14,410 nucleotides of DNA from an uncultured Candidatus Altimarinota bacterium (GTDB lineage Bacteria > Patescibacteriota > Gracilibacteria > BD1-5 > UBA6164). Shown here in pieces: positions 1 to 7,139 of the stretch (position 1 is its first letter; each line of letters starts with the position of its first letter). The notes below the pieces were generated by a model. It did not search any database. It had not been told where the DNA came from and saw only the letters and a program-made list of their open reading frames with translations. The stretch is taken from contig CALDZW010000090.1 of NCBI GenBank assembly GCA_937944175.1, positions 1 to 14,410 of the forward strand. The letters are read 5' to 3'. A program made the translations under genes and the position numbers.

Positions 1-350
1 ACTAATAATCGATTGATAATAGTATTAGGCTCAAAATTTAAATCATATTCAAAAATATAAAAGAGATCATCAAATGATATTTCATGAATAGTTTTTAGTA
101 AAAAAATTTTCATTTTTTCATCTTCCCTCAGTAACAACTCATTTCAAATCTCTTCATAACACTCTAAAGCTTCCGCACTCATAAGCAACCCAAAATCAGG
201 TTCAACTTTATTCTCTAAATAATAAAGAATCCTTTCCTTACATGGTTTTAGCGATTCATTTACTGTGTCTAAAACTGTTTCTTTTGAAAAACTAGCATCC
301 TTGTAAGAGCTGTTCTTTTTATGATCCAGCTGATTAATTTTTGTATTCAT
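1..350 (-). CDS. Hypothetical protein, partial (C-terminus off the window edge)
   Basis: I do not recognise this gene. It starts with ATG at 348-350 and, with TGA read as Gly at 144-146, stays open to the window edge, giving about 116 visible residues; under the standard code it would stop after 68. The protein is polar and acidic, rich in Glu, Asp, Leu and Lys, with no predicted membrane segment or signal peptide (it begins MNTKINQLDHKK). The visible part looks mostly helical and soluble. No Shine-Dalgarno precedes the ATG; a TATAAT-like hexamer lies about 14-19 bases upstream on the minus strand. No function can be assigned. Confidence is in the reading frame, not in any role. Confidence 0.6.
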
Positions 351-477
351 TAAAGTAATATTTATTATATATTTGAATTCCCCTCCTCATATATATAGAG
401 CAGTAATATATTATTTTATTAAAATGTCAAACAAATACTCGATTAGAATTAGTATGGAAAATAATATCAGTGTAAAA

Positions 478-550
478 CTCACCTCCTTCAACATTTTCAT
501 ACAAAAAAATCCTTATTTTAAAGGAATATTTTCTTAAAATTTATTGGAGT
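478..550. repeat. Copy A of a duplicated tRNA-trailer/terminator segment
   Basis: This segment matches 759-840 (copy B) at an offset of 285-288 bases. Shared blocks, in order, are CCTTCAACA (485-493 vs 770-778), TATTTTAAAGGAAT (514-527 vs 802-815) and ATTGGAG (543-549 vs 831-837). In copy B the last block is the encoded CCA end of tRNA-Gly(UCA) on the minus strand, and the middle block is the hairpin of its terminator. Copy A keeps a weakened hairpin and a CTCCA-like end but no recognisable tRNA body. It looks like a decayed duplication of the tRNA 3' flank. Confidence 0.6.
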
Positions 551-560
551 ACTCTAGTAA

Positions 561-740
561 AGGAAGTGGGGACTGAGATGAGCTGAATTAAGAAATATTC
601 AAAATATCTCTTCTAATCATGGTGTAGTTTCATTAATTCTTTTTCACTTAAAATTACTCTTATCAGAGATGGAAAAACAATATTGCCATACAGCCATACT
701 TTTAAATCATAATGAACTAAAGATAGATGCATCTATATAA
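561..740 (+). pseudogene. Possible ORF remnant between repeat copies A and B
   Basis: Read with TGA=Gly, this frame is open for 59 codons from just after a TAA at 558-560 to TAA at 738-740. The product would contain GAELRNIQN, LILFHLKLLLSEMEK and ILLNHNELKID, which look protein-like rather than random. The only in-frame ATG is at 669, so a full-length start is missing and the 5' end may have been lost where repeat copy A begins. I recognise no family. It may equally be a chance open frame in AT-rich DNA. Nothing else gene-like was seen between 351 and 832. Confidence 0.25.
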
Positions 741-751
741 AATAACAATTA

Positions 752-858
752 GAGTTCAAACCTCATACCCCTTCAACACTTTTTACACTAAAAAAGATTC
801 CTATTTTAAAGGAATCTTTTTTTATTTTTTATTGGAGCGGGGGACGAGGTTTGAACTC
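752..858. repeat. Inverted repeat of the tRNA T-arm flanking the terminator
   Basis: GAGTTCAAACCTC at 752-764 is the exact reverse complement of GAGGTTTGAACTC at 846-858, which is the T-arm of tRNA-Gly(UCA). The plus-strand copy is followed by CATACCCC and then the terminator hairpin. No partner acceptor strand or anticodon arm exists upstream, so it is an orphan T-arm in inverted orientation and not a second tRNA. Confidence 0.6.
790..830 (-). terminator. Bidirectional terminator downstream of tRNA-Gly(UCA)
   Basis: Stem GATTCC (796-801) pairs with GGAATC (811-816). On the minus strand it is followed by a T run (complement of 790-795), so it can end the tRNA transcript just after its CCA. 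On the plus strand it is followed by seven T residues. Confidence 0.7.
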
Positions 859-911
859 GCACACCCAAGGGTTGAAGCCTTAGTACACTCACTCTATTAT
901 GTTACCCCCGC
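833..911 (-). tRNA. tRNA-Gly(UCA), decodes UGA as glycine
   Basis: The minus strand folds into a tRNA: acceptor GCGGGGG/CCCCCGC (7 bp), T-arm GCGAG-TTCAAAC-CTCGT, anticodon stem TAAGG/CCTTG with loop CTTCAAC (anticodon TCA, plus positions 873-875), a five-base variable loop, and encoded CCA at 833-835. The discriminator is U73 and the acceptor begins G1-C72, C2-G71, as in bacterial tRNA-Gly; the T-arm resembles E. coli tRNA-Gly. A UCA anticodon reads UGA. The short variable loop and 7-bp acceptor argue against selenocysteine tRNA, and the glycine identity bases argue against tRNA-Trp(UCA). The D arm is unusual: stem ACAT/GTGT with a ten-base loop lacking a clear GG, and two bases before the anticodon stem. 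It is needed to translate nearly every protein in the window. Confidence 0.93.
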
Positions 912-945
912 ATCATTGCTCTATATCTAGAACAAGACAAGAGAA

Positions 946-973
946 ATACTATAAAAAAACTGCCTTTAGTCAA
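946..973 (-). promoter_or_regulatory. Promoter of tRNA-Gly(UCA)
   Basis: On the minus strand TTGACT (968-973) and TAGTAT (946-951) are separated by 16 bases, about 35 bases upstream of the tRNA 5' end. The -35 box is near consensus, as expected for a tRNA in constant demand. Confidence 0.55.
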
Positions 974-981
974 ATTTATTT

Positions 982-1009
982 TTGTCTTTGAAAAAATATA
1001 TGATAAAAT
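982..1009 (+). promoter_or_regulatory. Putative promoter of the MscS-type gene
   Basis: TTGTCT (982-987) and TAAAAT (1004-1009) are 16 bases apart. An alternative pair, TTGAAA (988-993) and TATAAT (1013-1018), has a long 19-base spacer. Either would leave a short 5' UTR before the ATG at 1044. Confidence 0.4.
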
Positions 1010-1043
1010 ATTTATAATTAGTTATGCTCAGTTATATATTTAT

Positions 1044-1865
1044 ATGAAAATTCAATCGACATCAGACTTTTGGGAGCTTATTACCAGCTATATTCAAAGT
1101 AAAATATCACTTGATAAAGTGGATCTAATTGATCTAGCTTTTTCATGGACGGGAGCATTACTCATCCTTATTGTTGGTTTTATCCTTGCACGTGTGGTGT
1201 ACAACTACACACTACGTGTTTTTAAAAAGTATAAACTCAAAGACAAAATTGATCAATTTGAAGACTTTTTAGAGTCAGATGATGAAATAAGAGAAAATCC
1301 TGGTCCTCAAATTATTACCAAAAAACTCACTGAAAGAATCAAGGTAGACGTAGTAGTAGCAAAATCTTTTTCCTACTATATATTCCTTTTAAGTTTCAGA
1401 ATAGCATTAGAAGTTGTAGGAATAGATGAGGTTGCCAGCTCATTGAATACACTCCTCCAGTATTTGCCAAGTCTGTTTATTTGAATCGTCATTTGATTTT
1501 TTTGAATACGTTTTTCAAATTTCATCTATGATGTGACTTATCATACACTCAGTATTGCAGAAGCTAAATCTCAAAATAAAACCTCAAAGATAATTGCTAC
1601 GGGAAGTAAATGACTGATACTCTTTCTTACTTTTACATTAGTACTTAACTTTACCAAAATAGTCCCTGATGATTTTATTAAGATTATTTTAGTATGATTT
1701 GTCTGAATGGTAGCACTTGCTGGTTGACTTGCCTTTGGCTTGTGATGAAAAGAAATGGCAGGAAATATTCTTAGAAAATTCAATAGTGATGATGGTGAAT
1801 GAGGTTCAAAAAAAGAAGAAAAAAAAGACACTTCTAAAAAAGATAAAAAGAAAAAGAAGAAATAA
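1044..1865 (+). CDS. Mechanosensitive (MscS-type) channel-like membrane protein with conserved TM helix
   Basis: This is a 273-residue integral membrane protein when TGA is read as Gly; the standard code cuts it at residue 146. It has a hydrophobic helix at about residues 33-55, a charged linker (FKKYKLKDKIDQFEDFLESD), and several further helices. A Gly-rich segment, GGLAFGLGGKEMAGNIL, spans residues 227-243 and resembles the pore-helix signature of the MscS superfamily 'conserved TM helix' proteins. These are thought to gate in response to membrane tension or to scaffold such channels. There is no typical C-terminal MscS beta domain; the protein ends instead in a very lysine-rich tail (SKKEEKK onward). 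Many of its glycines, including those in the signature, are TGA. A terminator follows directly, so the gene is probably transcribed alone. The family is fairly sure; channel activity is inferred. Confidence 0.8.
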
Positions 1866-1897
1866 AAATCTAGAGAAATCTAGATTTTTTATTTTTT
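1866..1897 (+). terminator. Rho-independent terminator after the MscS-type gene
   Basis: ATCTAGA (1868-1874), loop GAAA, TCTAGAT (1879-1885), then a long T run. It begins one base after the stop codon. Confidence 0.85.
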
Positions 1898-1940
1898 TGT
1901 ATTACAATAAGCAAAAATATATTTTTATATAAAAAGAATA

Positions 1941-3287
1941 GTGGAATACAAGGTTTTTGGTTGTAAGGTAAATAAATATTATACAGATAAATGGCTTAAT
2001 TCAGAGAAACTTAAAAATGAGAACTGAATTTTTGTGGCAAGCTGTGTAGTCACAGATAATGCTAAGAGAAAGTGGATTAAGTTTGTAAAAGACTCTTTCA
2101 AAGAATTTTCTGGTGAAAAAAAAATGTTTATTAGTTGATGTTGAGCATTTAAGGACTGAAGAGCCCAAGAAGATTTTTTTGAACTCTACCCTGAACTTAC
2201 TGAATATAAGTGAAGAATAATGATTCTATGAGAAGATCCTGATGAAATAGATACGGATATTTCATCCAAAACTACTCAAACAGCAAAACAAAAACAGATA
2301 TCTAAATCAAAAATCAAAAATATTGGATCAAAACTCAGTGGAATCTATACTAAAAAATTTGTCCTTATTCAATGATGATGTGATAGTTTTTGTACTTTTT
2401 GTCTAACAGTAATAAAAAGGTGAAGGCATTTTTCAAGATCAAAAGAAGATATACTAGAAGAAATCCTAGAATTTGAAAAAACTTGATGAAAAGAAGTGGT
2501 ACTTACCTGAATTAACCTCTCAGCATGGTGACTTGATACAACTAATCCAGTATACAATAAAAATTCCCCCTCCTTAGAAGGGAAAGCACTAGGGGGTGGG
2601 CAAGCTCAATCTAGACTCGCTGAACTCCTTCAGTATATTCTAGATAATTCTTCTATTCCAAGAATCAGAATTAGTTCAATGTGACCAGAATTTATTGATG
2701 ATGACTGCTTCAAAGTATTTGCTCATACAAGAATTTATCCTCATTTTCATTACTCAGTTCAATCATGAAGCACTGATGTGTTAAAAAATATGAAACGTCA
2801 TTATAATTGAGAGTACATGAGAGAAGTTTTGAAAAAGACACTCACTATCAAAAGAGATGACTGAGTAAATATTTCTATTGGAGCTGATATTATTGTATGA
2901 TTCCCTTGAGAAACAGATGATAATTTCAAAGATACCCTTGAATTGGTAGAAAATTATTGAATCACAAAACTTCATGCCTTCCCCTTTTCTGGACATGAAA
3001 TGTGAGAAAGTGTCCCAGCTTGAGAGATGGATAATCAAATTGATTGAAGAATAAAAAAACAGAGAATGCAGCAATTATTAGAATCATGAGAATCTACTCG
3101 TAAAGCATTTATAGCATCTCAAAAATGAAAAGACCTTTCAGTGTTGATTGAAGTCGTAAAAAATATTGGTTGAGAAATAATATGGAAATGATGGACCCAA
3201 AACTATATTGAAGCTACTGAAGAAAATTTTGAGATTATTTCTTGAAATATTCAAAAAAATGAAATCATTATCTGAAAACTGAAATAA
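1941..3287 (+). CDS. mtaB: tRNA methylthiotransferase MtaB (t6A37 to ms2t6A37)
   Basis: Radical-SAM methylthiotransferase of 448 residues that adds a 2-methylthio group to t6A37 in tRNAs reading ANN codons, using two [4Fe-4S] clusters and SAM. The N-terminal UPF0004 domain starts VEYKVFGCKVNKYYTDKW, with cluster cysteines near C8, C35 and C67. The GCKVN form is typical of MtaB rather than MiaB or RimO. The radical-SAM motif CDSFCTFC (C147, C151, C154) is followed by RGRHFSRS. A TRAM-like domain closes the protein. The start is taken as GTG at 1941, since no in-frame ATG fits the conserved N-terminus. At residues about 205-223 a GC-rich palindromic repeat is translated in frame between the GINLSAWG and RLAELLQYIL segments, a place where family members are usually shorter. 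lspA follows six bases later, so the two are probably co-transcribed. No convincing promoter was seen. Confidence 0.92.
2560..2603 (-). repeat. GC-rich palindromic repeat, copy 1, inside mtaB
   Basis: This element has outer arms CCCCCT (2566-2571) and AGGGGG (2591-2596) and an inner CCTT-AG-AAGG. Its reverse complement (CCCACCCCCTAGTG ... AAGGAGGGGGAATT) lines up with the repeats at 11998-12042 and 13318-13358. It keeps the mtaB frame open and adds about 15-18 residues. Confidence 0.65.
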
Positions 3288-3293
3288 TACATC

Positions 3294-3782
3294 ATGTTTT
3301 ACTGAATATTCATAACCTGAATTGTCCTTGATGCTATAACTAAATATAGTGCACAACAATACTTTTTATCCCAATGTGGATGAAGTCTTTGTAATGATCA
3401 CTCAATATCTCTTTTATGAGATTTCTTGTATCTTGACCTTCACTACAATTCATGAATAGCTTTTGGTATTCAACTTCCATTTCTCAAAGTCCTCACAATA
3501 GCTTTGATTATTTGTATTTATTATTATTATAGAACAGAAAGAAATAAAGAAACTGATGCATATAATAAAAAAATATTTGATATTAGTTTTTGATCAATTC
3601 TTGCTGGTGCTATAGGAAATGGCTTTGAAAGAATTGCGTATGAACAAGTCATTGATTTCATATGAGTGAAATATTTCAGTATATTTAATCTAGCTGATAT
3701 ATTCATAACTCTCTGAGCACTCTGACTTATCTATTACTATTATAATAAAAAGGAATTATGTCTTTTGGACCAAAAAGAATAG
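3294..3782 (+). CDS. lspA: Lipoprotein signal peptidase (signal peptidase II)
   Basis: Membrane aspartyl protease of 162 residues that removes the signal peptide from diacylglyceryl-modified prolipoproteins. The family blocks appear in order: LDAITKY near residue 12, NSGIAFG at 52-58, GNGFER at 108-113, DFI with the first catalytic Asp (D121), and FNLADIFITLG at 131-141 with the second (D135). Four hydrophobic segments fit the four-helix fold, and the length is usual for LspA. The Asp normally found in GNxxDR is Glu here (E112), while both catalytic Asp residues are kept. The gene follows mtaB by six bases and its last 25 bases overlap the next gene, so these form one transcription unit. No Shine-Dalgarno is present. 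No lgt or lipoprotein gene is in the window. Confidence 0.92.
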
Positions 3783-4510
3783 ATATGCAAGAAATACTCA
3801 TCAGTTCACTATGAGCTTTTATTGCTGGCCTAATCGGAAGCTTTATTATTCTTGGTATTACCTTTGTGTCATCTTGAGTCATTGATATTACGGGGACATT
3901 TGATTCTGCCGCAAGCTGACTCTGAGAAGCTGGGACTATTTTTCCACTTGTACTTTCAATGATTACTTTTATAGGCACAAGCATTACTATCTTCATGACG
4001 TATATTCTTATGAGTATCACCTCTCCTGAAAGATACAGAAGAACTCTCACAATACTTGGACAAATATCATTTTTTTGAATATTGAGCTATTGATTTTTAA
4101 CACCTATATATATTTACTTATGAGTAAGCGATGTAAAAAATATTATGTATATTTTCATCTGACATACACTTCTTGTTTGTTTTTGAACTAGTCTTATTTT
4201 AGAGGTTATGAATAATTACAGACATATTCTTATCTGACTTTACGGAAGCTTTGTTGGACTCCTTATTGCTGGAATGTTTTCACTCTTGATATTTAGTTGA
4301 TTTTCTGATTGAACTGCAAAGCTCATGGCTCTCATCATCCTCCTTCCAATAATTAACTTTTGTATTACATTTTTCAAGCAACTCTTTGAGTTGATATATT
4401 ACAAATATCACCTCATGACAAATATAGATCCATTATGAGATATATTTTATCAGATTGAGATAGAAGAGAAAGAAGCACTCCGTCTTGAAGAAGAAAAAAA
4501 TCTTATGTAG
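3758..4510 (+). CDS. Unknown multi-pass membrane protein downstream of lspA
   Basis: I do not recognise a family. The 250-residue product (code 25) has about six hydrophobic segments, at roughly residues 12-38, 60-88, 97-120, 128-149, 157-180 and 190-210. It ends in an acidic, charged cytoplasmic-type tail (EIEEKEALRLEEEK). There is a short charged loop, SPERYRR, between the second and third segments. No catalytic motif stands out. The start ATG lies inside the end of lspA, in a different frame with a 25-base overlap, which suggests translational coupling. An AAGGAA precedes the ATG but also encodes the LspA C-terminus, so its role is unclear. A helper for envelope assembly or a transporter-like protein are possibilities only. 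Confidence 0.8.
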
Positions 4511-4552
4511 CAAAAGACTTAACAAAAATTAATTTCTATAATATAAAATGTT

Positions 4553-5110
4553 ATGATTGAATTAGTACAGCAAACACTTAAATTTTATTTTCAAAAGCTT
4601 TCTGCCCCAGATATTCAAGACCTAGAGAATGTGCCAACTGAATTGTCAGAAGCTACCTGAAGTTGTTTTGTAACTATTTTCTTAAATTGAGAAGTAAGAT
4701 GAAGTGCAGGAAATATCAAAAAAACTGGTGTTTCTCTTGCCGAAGAACTTATCATTAACACAGTGGCAGCAATATCCAAAGATGATAGATTTAAGCCACT
4801 CAATATCACTGAAAGAGAACAGATTAAGATAAGAGTAGATAATATCACTTCAAGAAAAATCCTTTCTCGTAGTCAAGAAGATGCTAAAAATTGAGTATCA
4901 GTTCTCTCAAAAATTGACCCTGTAAAAAACTGAATTCTTGTAATTAAAAAAGATTACACTCATTCTGCTACCATCCTCCCAAATATAGACCCAAAGTTAG
5001 TAATGGGAACTGATTATATTTGAATCCTTGGATGAAAGCTCTGAGAAGATTTCCTAGAAGATGAATATATTATCTATGAAATTGAAACAACCATTGAAAC
5101 TGATCATTAA
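4553..5110 (+). CDS. AMMECR1-domain protein
   Basis: The 185-residue protein matches the AMMECR1 domain. It has an N-terminal helix region, then GSCFVTIFLNGEVRGSAGNI (residues 36-55), SLAEELIINTVAAISKDDRF (61-80), PLNITEREQIKIRVDNI with the usual 'FxPLxxxEL' pattern, and a C-terminal half resembling the family's closing region. Family members usually carry LRGCIG in the second strand; here it reads VRGSAGN, so the conserved Cys is absent. The molecular function of AMMECR1 proteins is not settled. In many prokaryotes they occur with Memo and radical-SAM partners, but neither is next to this gene. A TATAAT about ten bases upstream of the ATG could give a nearly leaderless transcript. An ATG at 4548 is out of frame and runs into a stop. 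Confidence 0.8.
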
Positions 5111-5134
5111 AAAAAGCCTTGCAAGGCTTTTTTT
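5109..5134. terminator. Bidirectional terminator between the AMMECR1 gene and metK
   Basis: The palindrome AAGCCTTGCAAGGCTT is flanked by A and T runs on both sides. It can therefore end both converging transcripts; the metK stop is at 5137. Confidence 0.85.
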
Positions 5135-5136
5135 CA

Positions 5137-6264
5137 TTATATTAACTCTTTAAAAATATCAACTTTATCTAGCTGTTCCCAACTCACATCATCTCTTCAA
5201 AAATGTCCAAAGCTAGCAGTTTTTTGGTATATTGGTTTTTTCAGATCAAGAGTACTGATTATTCCTGCTGGAGTGAGATCAAAATTGTTTTTAACTGCTT
5301 CTATAATCTTTTGTTTCTCTACTTTCTCAGTTCCAAAACAATTAACAAAAATTGAAACAGGTTCAGCAACTCAGATAGCATATCCAAGTTGAACTTCTGC
5401 TTTATCACATACTCATGAAGCTACAATATTTTTAGCTATATAGCGAGCTATATAAGCTCAACTTCTATCAACTTTTGATGGATCTTTTCAAGAAAAAGCT
5501 CATCATCCATGTCTTCCTACCCCCCCATACGTATCAACAATTATTTTCCTCCCAGTTAGTCCACAATCTCACTTAGGTCAACCAAGAACAAATCTCCCTG
5601 TTGGATTAATATGAATTTTTGTATCACTATCTATTAAGTCACCTATTTCTGATTCTATTACTTCTTTCGTAATTCAAGTCTGCAAGTCTTCTAAGGATAC
5701 TGATTCCTTATGTTGATTAGAAATAACTACAGTATCGACTCTCACTGGATTCTCATTCTCATCATATTCAACAGATACTTGTGTTTTTCCATCTGGAAGT
5801 AGATACTCAAGTGTTCAATCTTTCCTCACTTCTTCTAATTTTCTTCATAATTTATGAGCTAAGCTAATTGGCATTGGAAGGTAATTAGGTGTTTCATTAG
5901 TTGCAAAACCAAACATGATTCCTTGATCTCATGCTCAACCAGTATCAACTCACTGGGCAATATCAGGACTTTGAGAATTAATAAGAATCTGCACAGAAAC
6001 ATCATCTGCACTAAATCAAGCTTCTAAATCTTTATATCCAATTTCTCTCACTACTTTTCTAGCTATATCTTGGAAATTTACCCATGCTTTTGTTGTGATC
6101 TCTCATGACACAACAATGGTCCCTGTTGTAACGAGACACTCACAAGCTACTCTTGATTCTGAATCTTGCTCAAGACAAGCATCAAGAATTGCATCACTTA
6201 TTTGATCACATACCTTATCTGGATGACCAGATGTTACAGACTCAGATGTTATTACAGTAGACAT
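5137..6264 (-). CDS. metK: S-adenosylmethionine synthetase
   Basis: Makes SAM from methionine and ATP in the cytoplasm. It supplies the SAM-dependent MtaB and the methyltransferase encoded nearby. The 375-residue protein begins MSTVITSESVTSGHPDK, carries the ATP-binding GAGDQGIMFG block, and ends TASFGHFGRDDVSWE, all family landmarks; the length is normal. The invariant glycines of GAGDQG are partly encoded by TGA. An in-frame ATG nine bases upstream (6271-6273) would add MYI. The chosen start gives the family-typical N-terminus, but spacing from the leader motif, compared with the copy at 14303-14363, would fit the upstream ATG slightly better. A roughly 310-base 5' UTR carries a SAM-I-like riboswitch, a long hairpin and a two-hairpin leader, so expression is probably shut down when SAM is plentiful. 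Confidence 0.97.
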
Positions 6265-6290
6265 AATGTACATAGATTAGAAAATATTTT

Positions 6291-6340
6291 ATTTCTTCTC
6301 CTTAGAATTAGGGGAAGATGCCTGAAAGGCAGATAGGGAT
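6291..6340 (-). promoter_or_regulatory. Two-hairpin leader motif, copy 1 (metK)
   Basis: The minus strand reads CTATCTGCCTTTCAGGCATC. It contains hairpin 1 (TGCCT, loop TTC, AGGCA), then hairpin 2 (CTTCCCCT, loop AATTCTA, AGGAGAAG), then AAATAAA and the start codon. The same order, spacing and much of the sequence recur at 14303-14350 before the glycosyltransferase gene. It may control translation or mRNA stability. The AAGGAG inside hairpin 2 is over 20 bases from the start and is base-paired. Confidence 0.6.
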
Positions 6341-6352
6341 AACACTCTTCTT

Positions 6353-6415
6353 CTTATAATAAAAAGATCTTTATCTAAAAAATATTTTTAGAAGGAAAGA
6401 TCTTTTTATTATAAG
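6353..6415 (-). terminator. Long hairpin in the metK leader, possible riboswitch expression platform
   Basis: A perfect 20-bp inverted repeat (arms 6353-6372 and 6396-6415; CTTATAATAAAAAGATCTTT) encloses an inner hairpin TCTAAAAA/TTTTTAGA (6374-6381, 6385-6392). On the minus strand the inner stem is followed by GATCTTTTTATTAT, a U-rich tract that could act as an intrinsic terminator downstream of the aptamer. No obvious anti-terminator pairing was traced. Confidence 0.55.
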
Positions 6416-6456
6416 CTACTACTCTTGCATGATGCAATAAGTATTTTTTATGAAGA

Positions 6457-6563
6457 ATATCTTTCCTGAAACTCAGGTAGGAATTAGCACCTTACTTCTT
6501 TGACAAGGCAGGTTGCTGGGGTATTTTAGCGAGCCTATTCTCTTTTACCCTCTCTTGATATAT
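6457..6563 (-). ncRNA. SAM-I-type riboswitch upstream of metK
   Basis: The minus strand shows the SAM-I (S-box) core in order: TATCAAGAGAGGG at the 5' side, CCCCAGCAACCTGCC in the middle, AAGGTGCTAATTCC in the 3' half, then a hairpin (CCTGAGTTTCAGG) and AAAGATAT closing P1 with ATATC at the 5' end. It lies in the 5' UTR of metK, the classic target. In this class SAM binding represses the gene, here probably through the hairpin that follows. The P2/P3 region is AT-rich and shorter than the textbook version, so a close relative within the SAM clan remains possible. Confidence 0.9.
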
Positions 6564-6583
6564 AATTGCAATCAAGTAATTGT

Positions 6584-6611
6584 ATAATACAAAAATATGT
6601 TGTACTTGCAA
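6584..6611 (-). promoter_or_regulatory. Putative metK promoter
   Basis: On the minus strand TTGCAA (6606-6611) and TATTAT (6584-6589) are 16 bases apart, about 20 bases upstream of the riboswitch. Confidence 0.45.
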
Positions 6612-6716
6612 AAGTATTTTCCTATTTTTTTATATAAAGTACATTAATAGCTTAAAATGGCTTATATTAGACAACAAAACGTGTATTTTTATATCTCTCA
6701 AAATGATAAAAAAACT

Positions 6717-6744
6717 TTGACTAATAATTATTAATTTATATAAT
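6717..6744 (+). promoter_or_regulatory. Strong promoter of the rpsT-infC-rpmI-rplT operon
   Basis: TTGACT (6717-6722) and TATAAT (6739-6744) are 16 bases apart, the closest match to consensus in the window. The resulting 5' UTR of about 65 bases includes TTGCCTTGTAGGGGGG, a GC-rich patch of unknown role. Between 6612 and 6716 I see nothing else. Confidence 0.7.
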
Positions 6745-6816
6745 TTTTTTGCTAATTGCCTTGTAGGGGGGTATTATGTAGCTAAAGAATAATTTATTTG
6801 TAAGAATTTTGAAAAA

Positions 6817-7113
6817 ATGCCAATCATTAAATGAGCAAAAAAAGCACTCAAAGTGAGTAGAAAGAAACAAATTAGAAATAAACATTTCAAAGATATCTAT
6901 TCAGAGGCAAGAAAACTTTTTGAAAAAGCCATCAAAGCTTGAGACAAAGATGCAGCAACTACTGTATGGTTCAATAAAAAAGAAGACTGAAAAAATGTAA
7001 AATCATGACTTCAATCAATTATTGATAAACTTGTGAAGAAAAATATTATCAAACCTAATAACTGAGCAAGAAAAAAAGCAAAGTATGCTAGAATGTTAAA
7101 AGAACTATCATAA
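6817..7113 (+). CDS. rpsT: 30S ribosomal protein S20
   Basis: bS20, 98 residues, a three-helix protein that binds 16S rRNA at the bottom of the 30S subunit. It begins MPIIKGAKKALKVSRKKQIR, which matches the S20 N-terminus with Gly where Ser is usual. It continues with AIKAGDKDAA and ends IDKLVKKNIIKPNNGARKKA, the family's 'DKAxxKGxIHKNxAARKKSR' block. All five glycines are TGA. There is no Shine-Dalgarno, only AT-rich sequence before the ATG. It is the first gene of a run with infC, rpmI and rplT; rpsT is not normally part of that operon. Confidence 0.93.
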
Positions 7114-7139
7114 TAATAATTTTTAAAATATAGAGCTTA

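Noticed and set aside
424..537. 37-codon plus-strand ORF (MSNKYSIRISMEN...)
   Set aside because: It overlaps repeat copy A; its similarity to the frame at 727 comes from the DNA duplication, and nothing supports translation.
541..720. tmRNA gene near smpB or in the gene-poor 5' region
   Set aside because: No GGGG...GATTCGAC-type 5' end, tag reading frame or matching 3' acceptor could be found.
751..780. Second tRNA on the plus strand, from the T-arm-like GAGTTCAAACCTC
   Set aside because: No matching acceptor 5' strand, anticodon arm or CCA end is present; only an inverted T-arm fragment.
833..911. tRNA-Sec or tRNA-Trp(UCA) instead of tRNA-Gly
   Set aside because: Sec tRNA would need a longer acceptor and a large variable arm. 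For Trp, the TGA codons would not fall on conserved glycines, and the identity bases match tRNA-Gly.
727..930. 67-codon plus-strand ORF beginning MHLYKITIRV
   Set aside because: It reads through a terminator hairpin and then antisense through the tRNA-Gly(UCA) gene; the open frame is a by-product.
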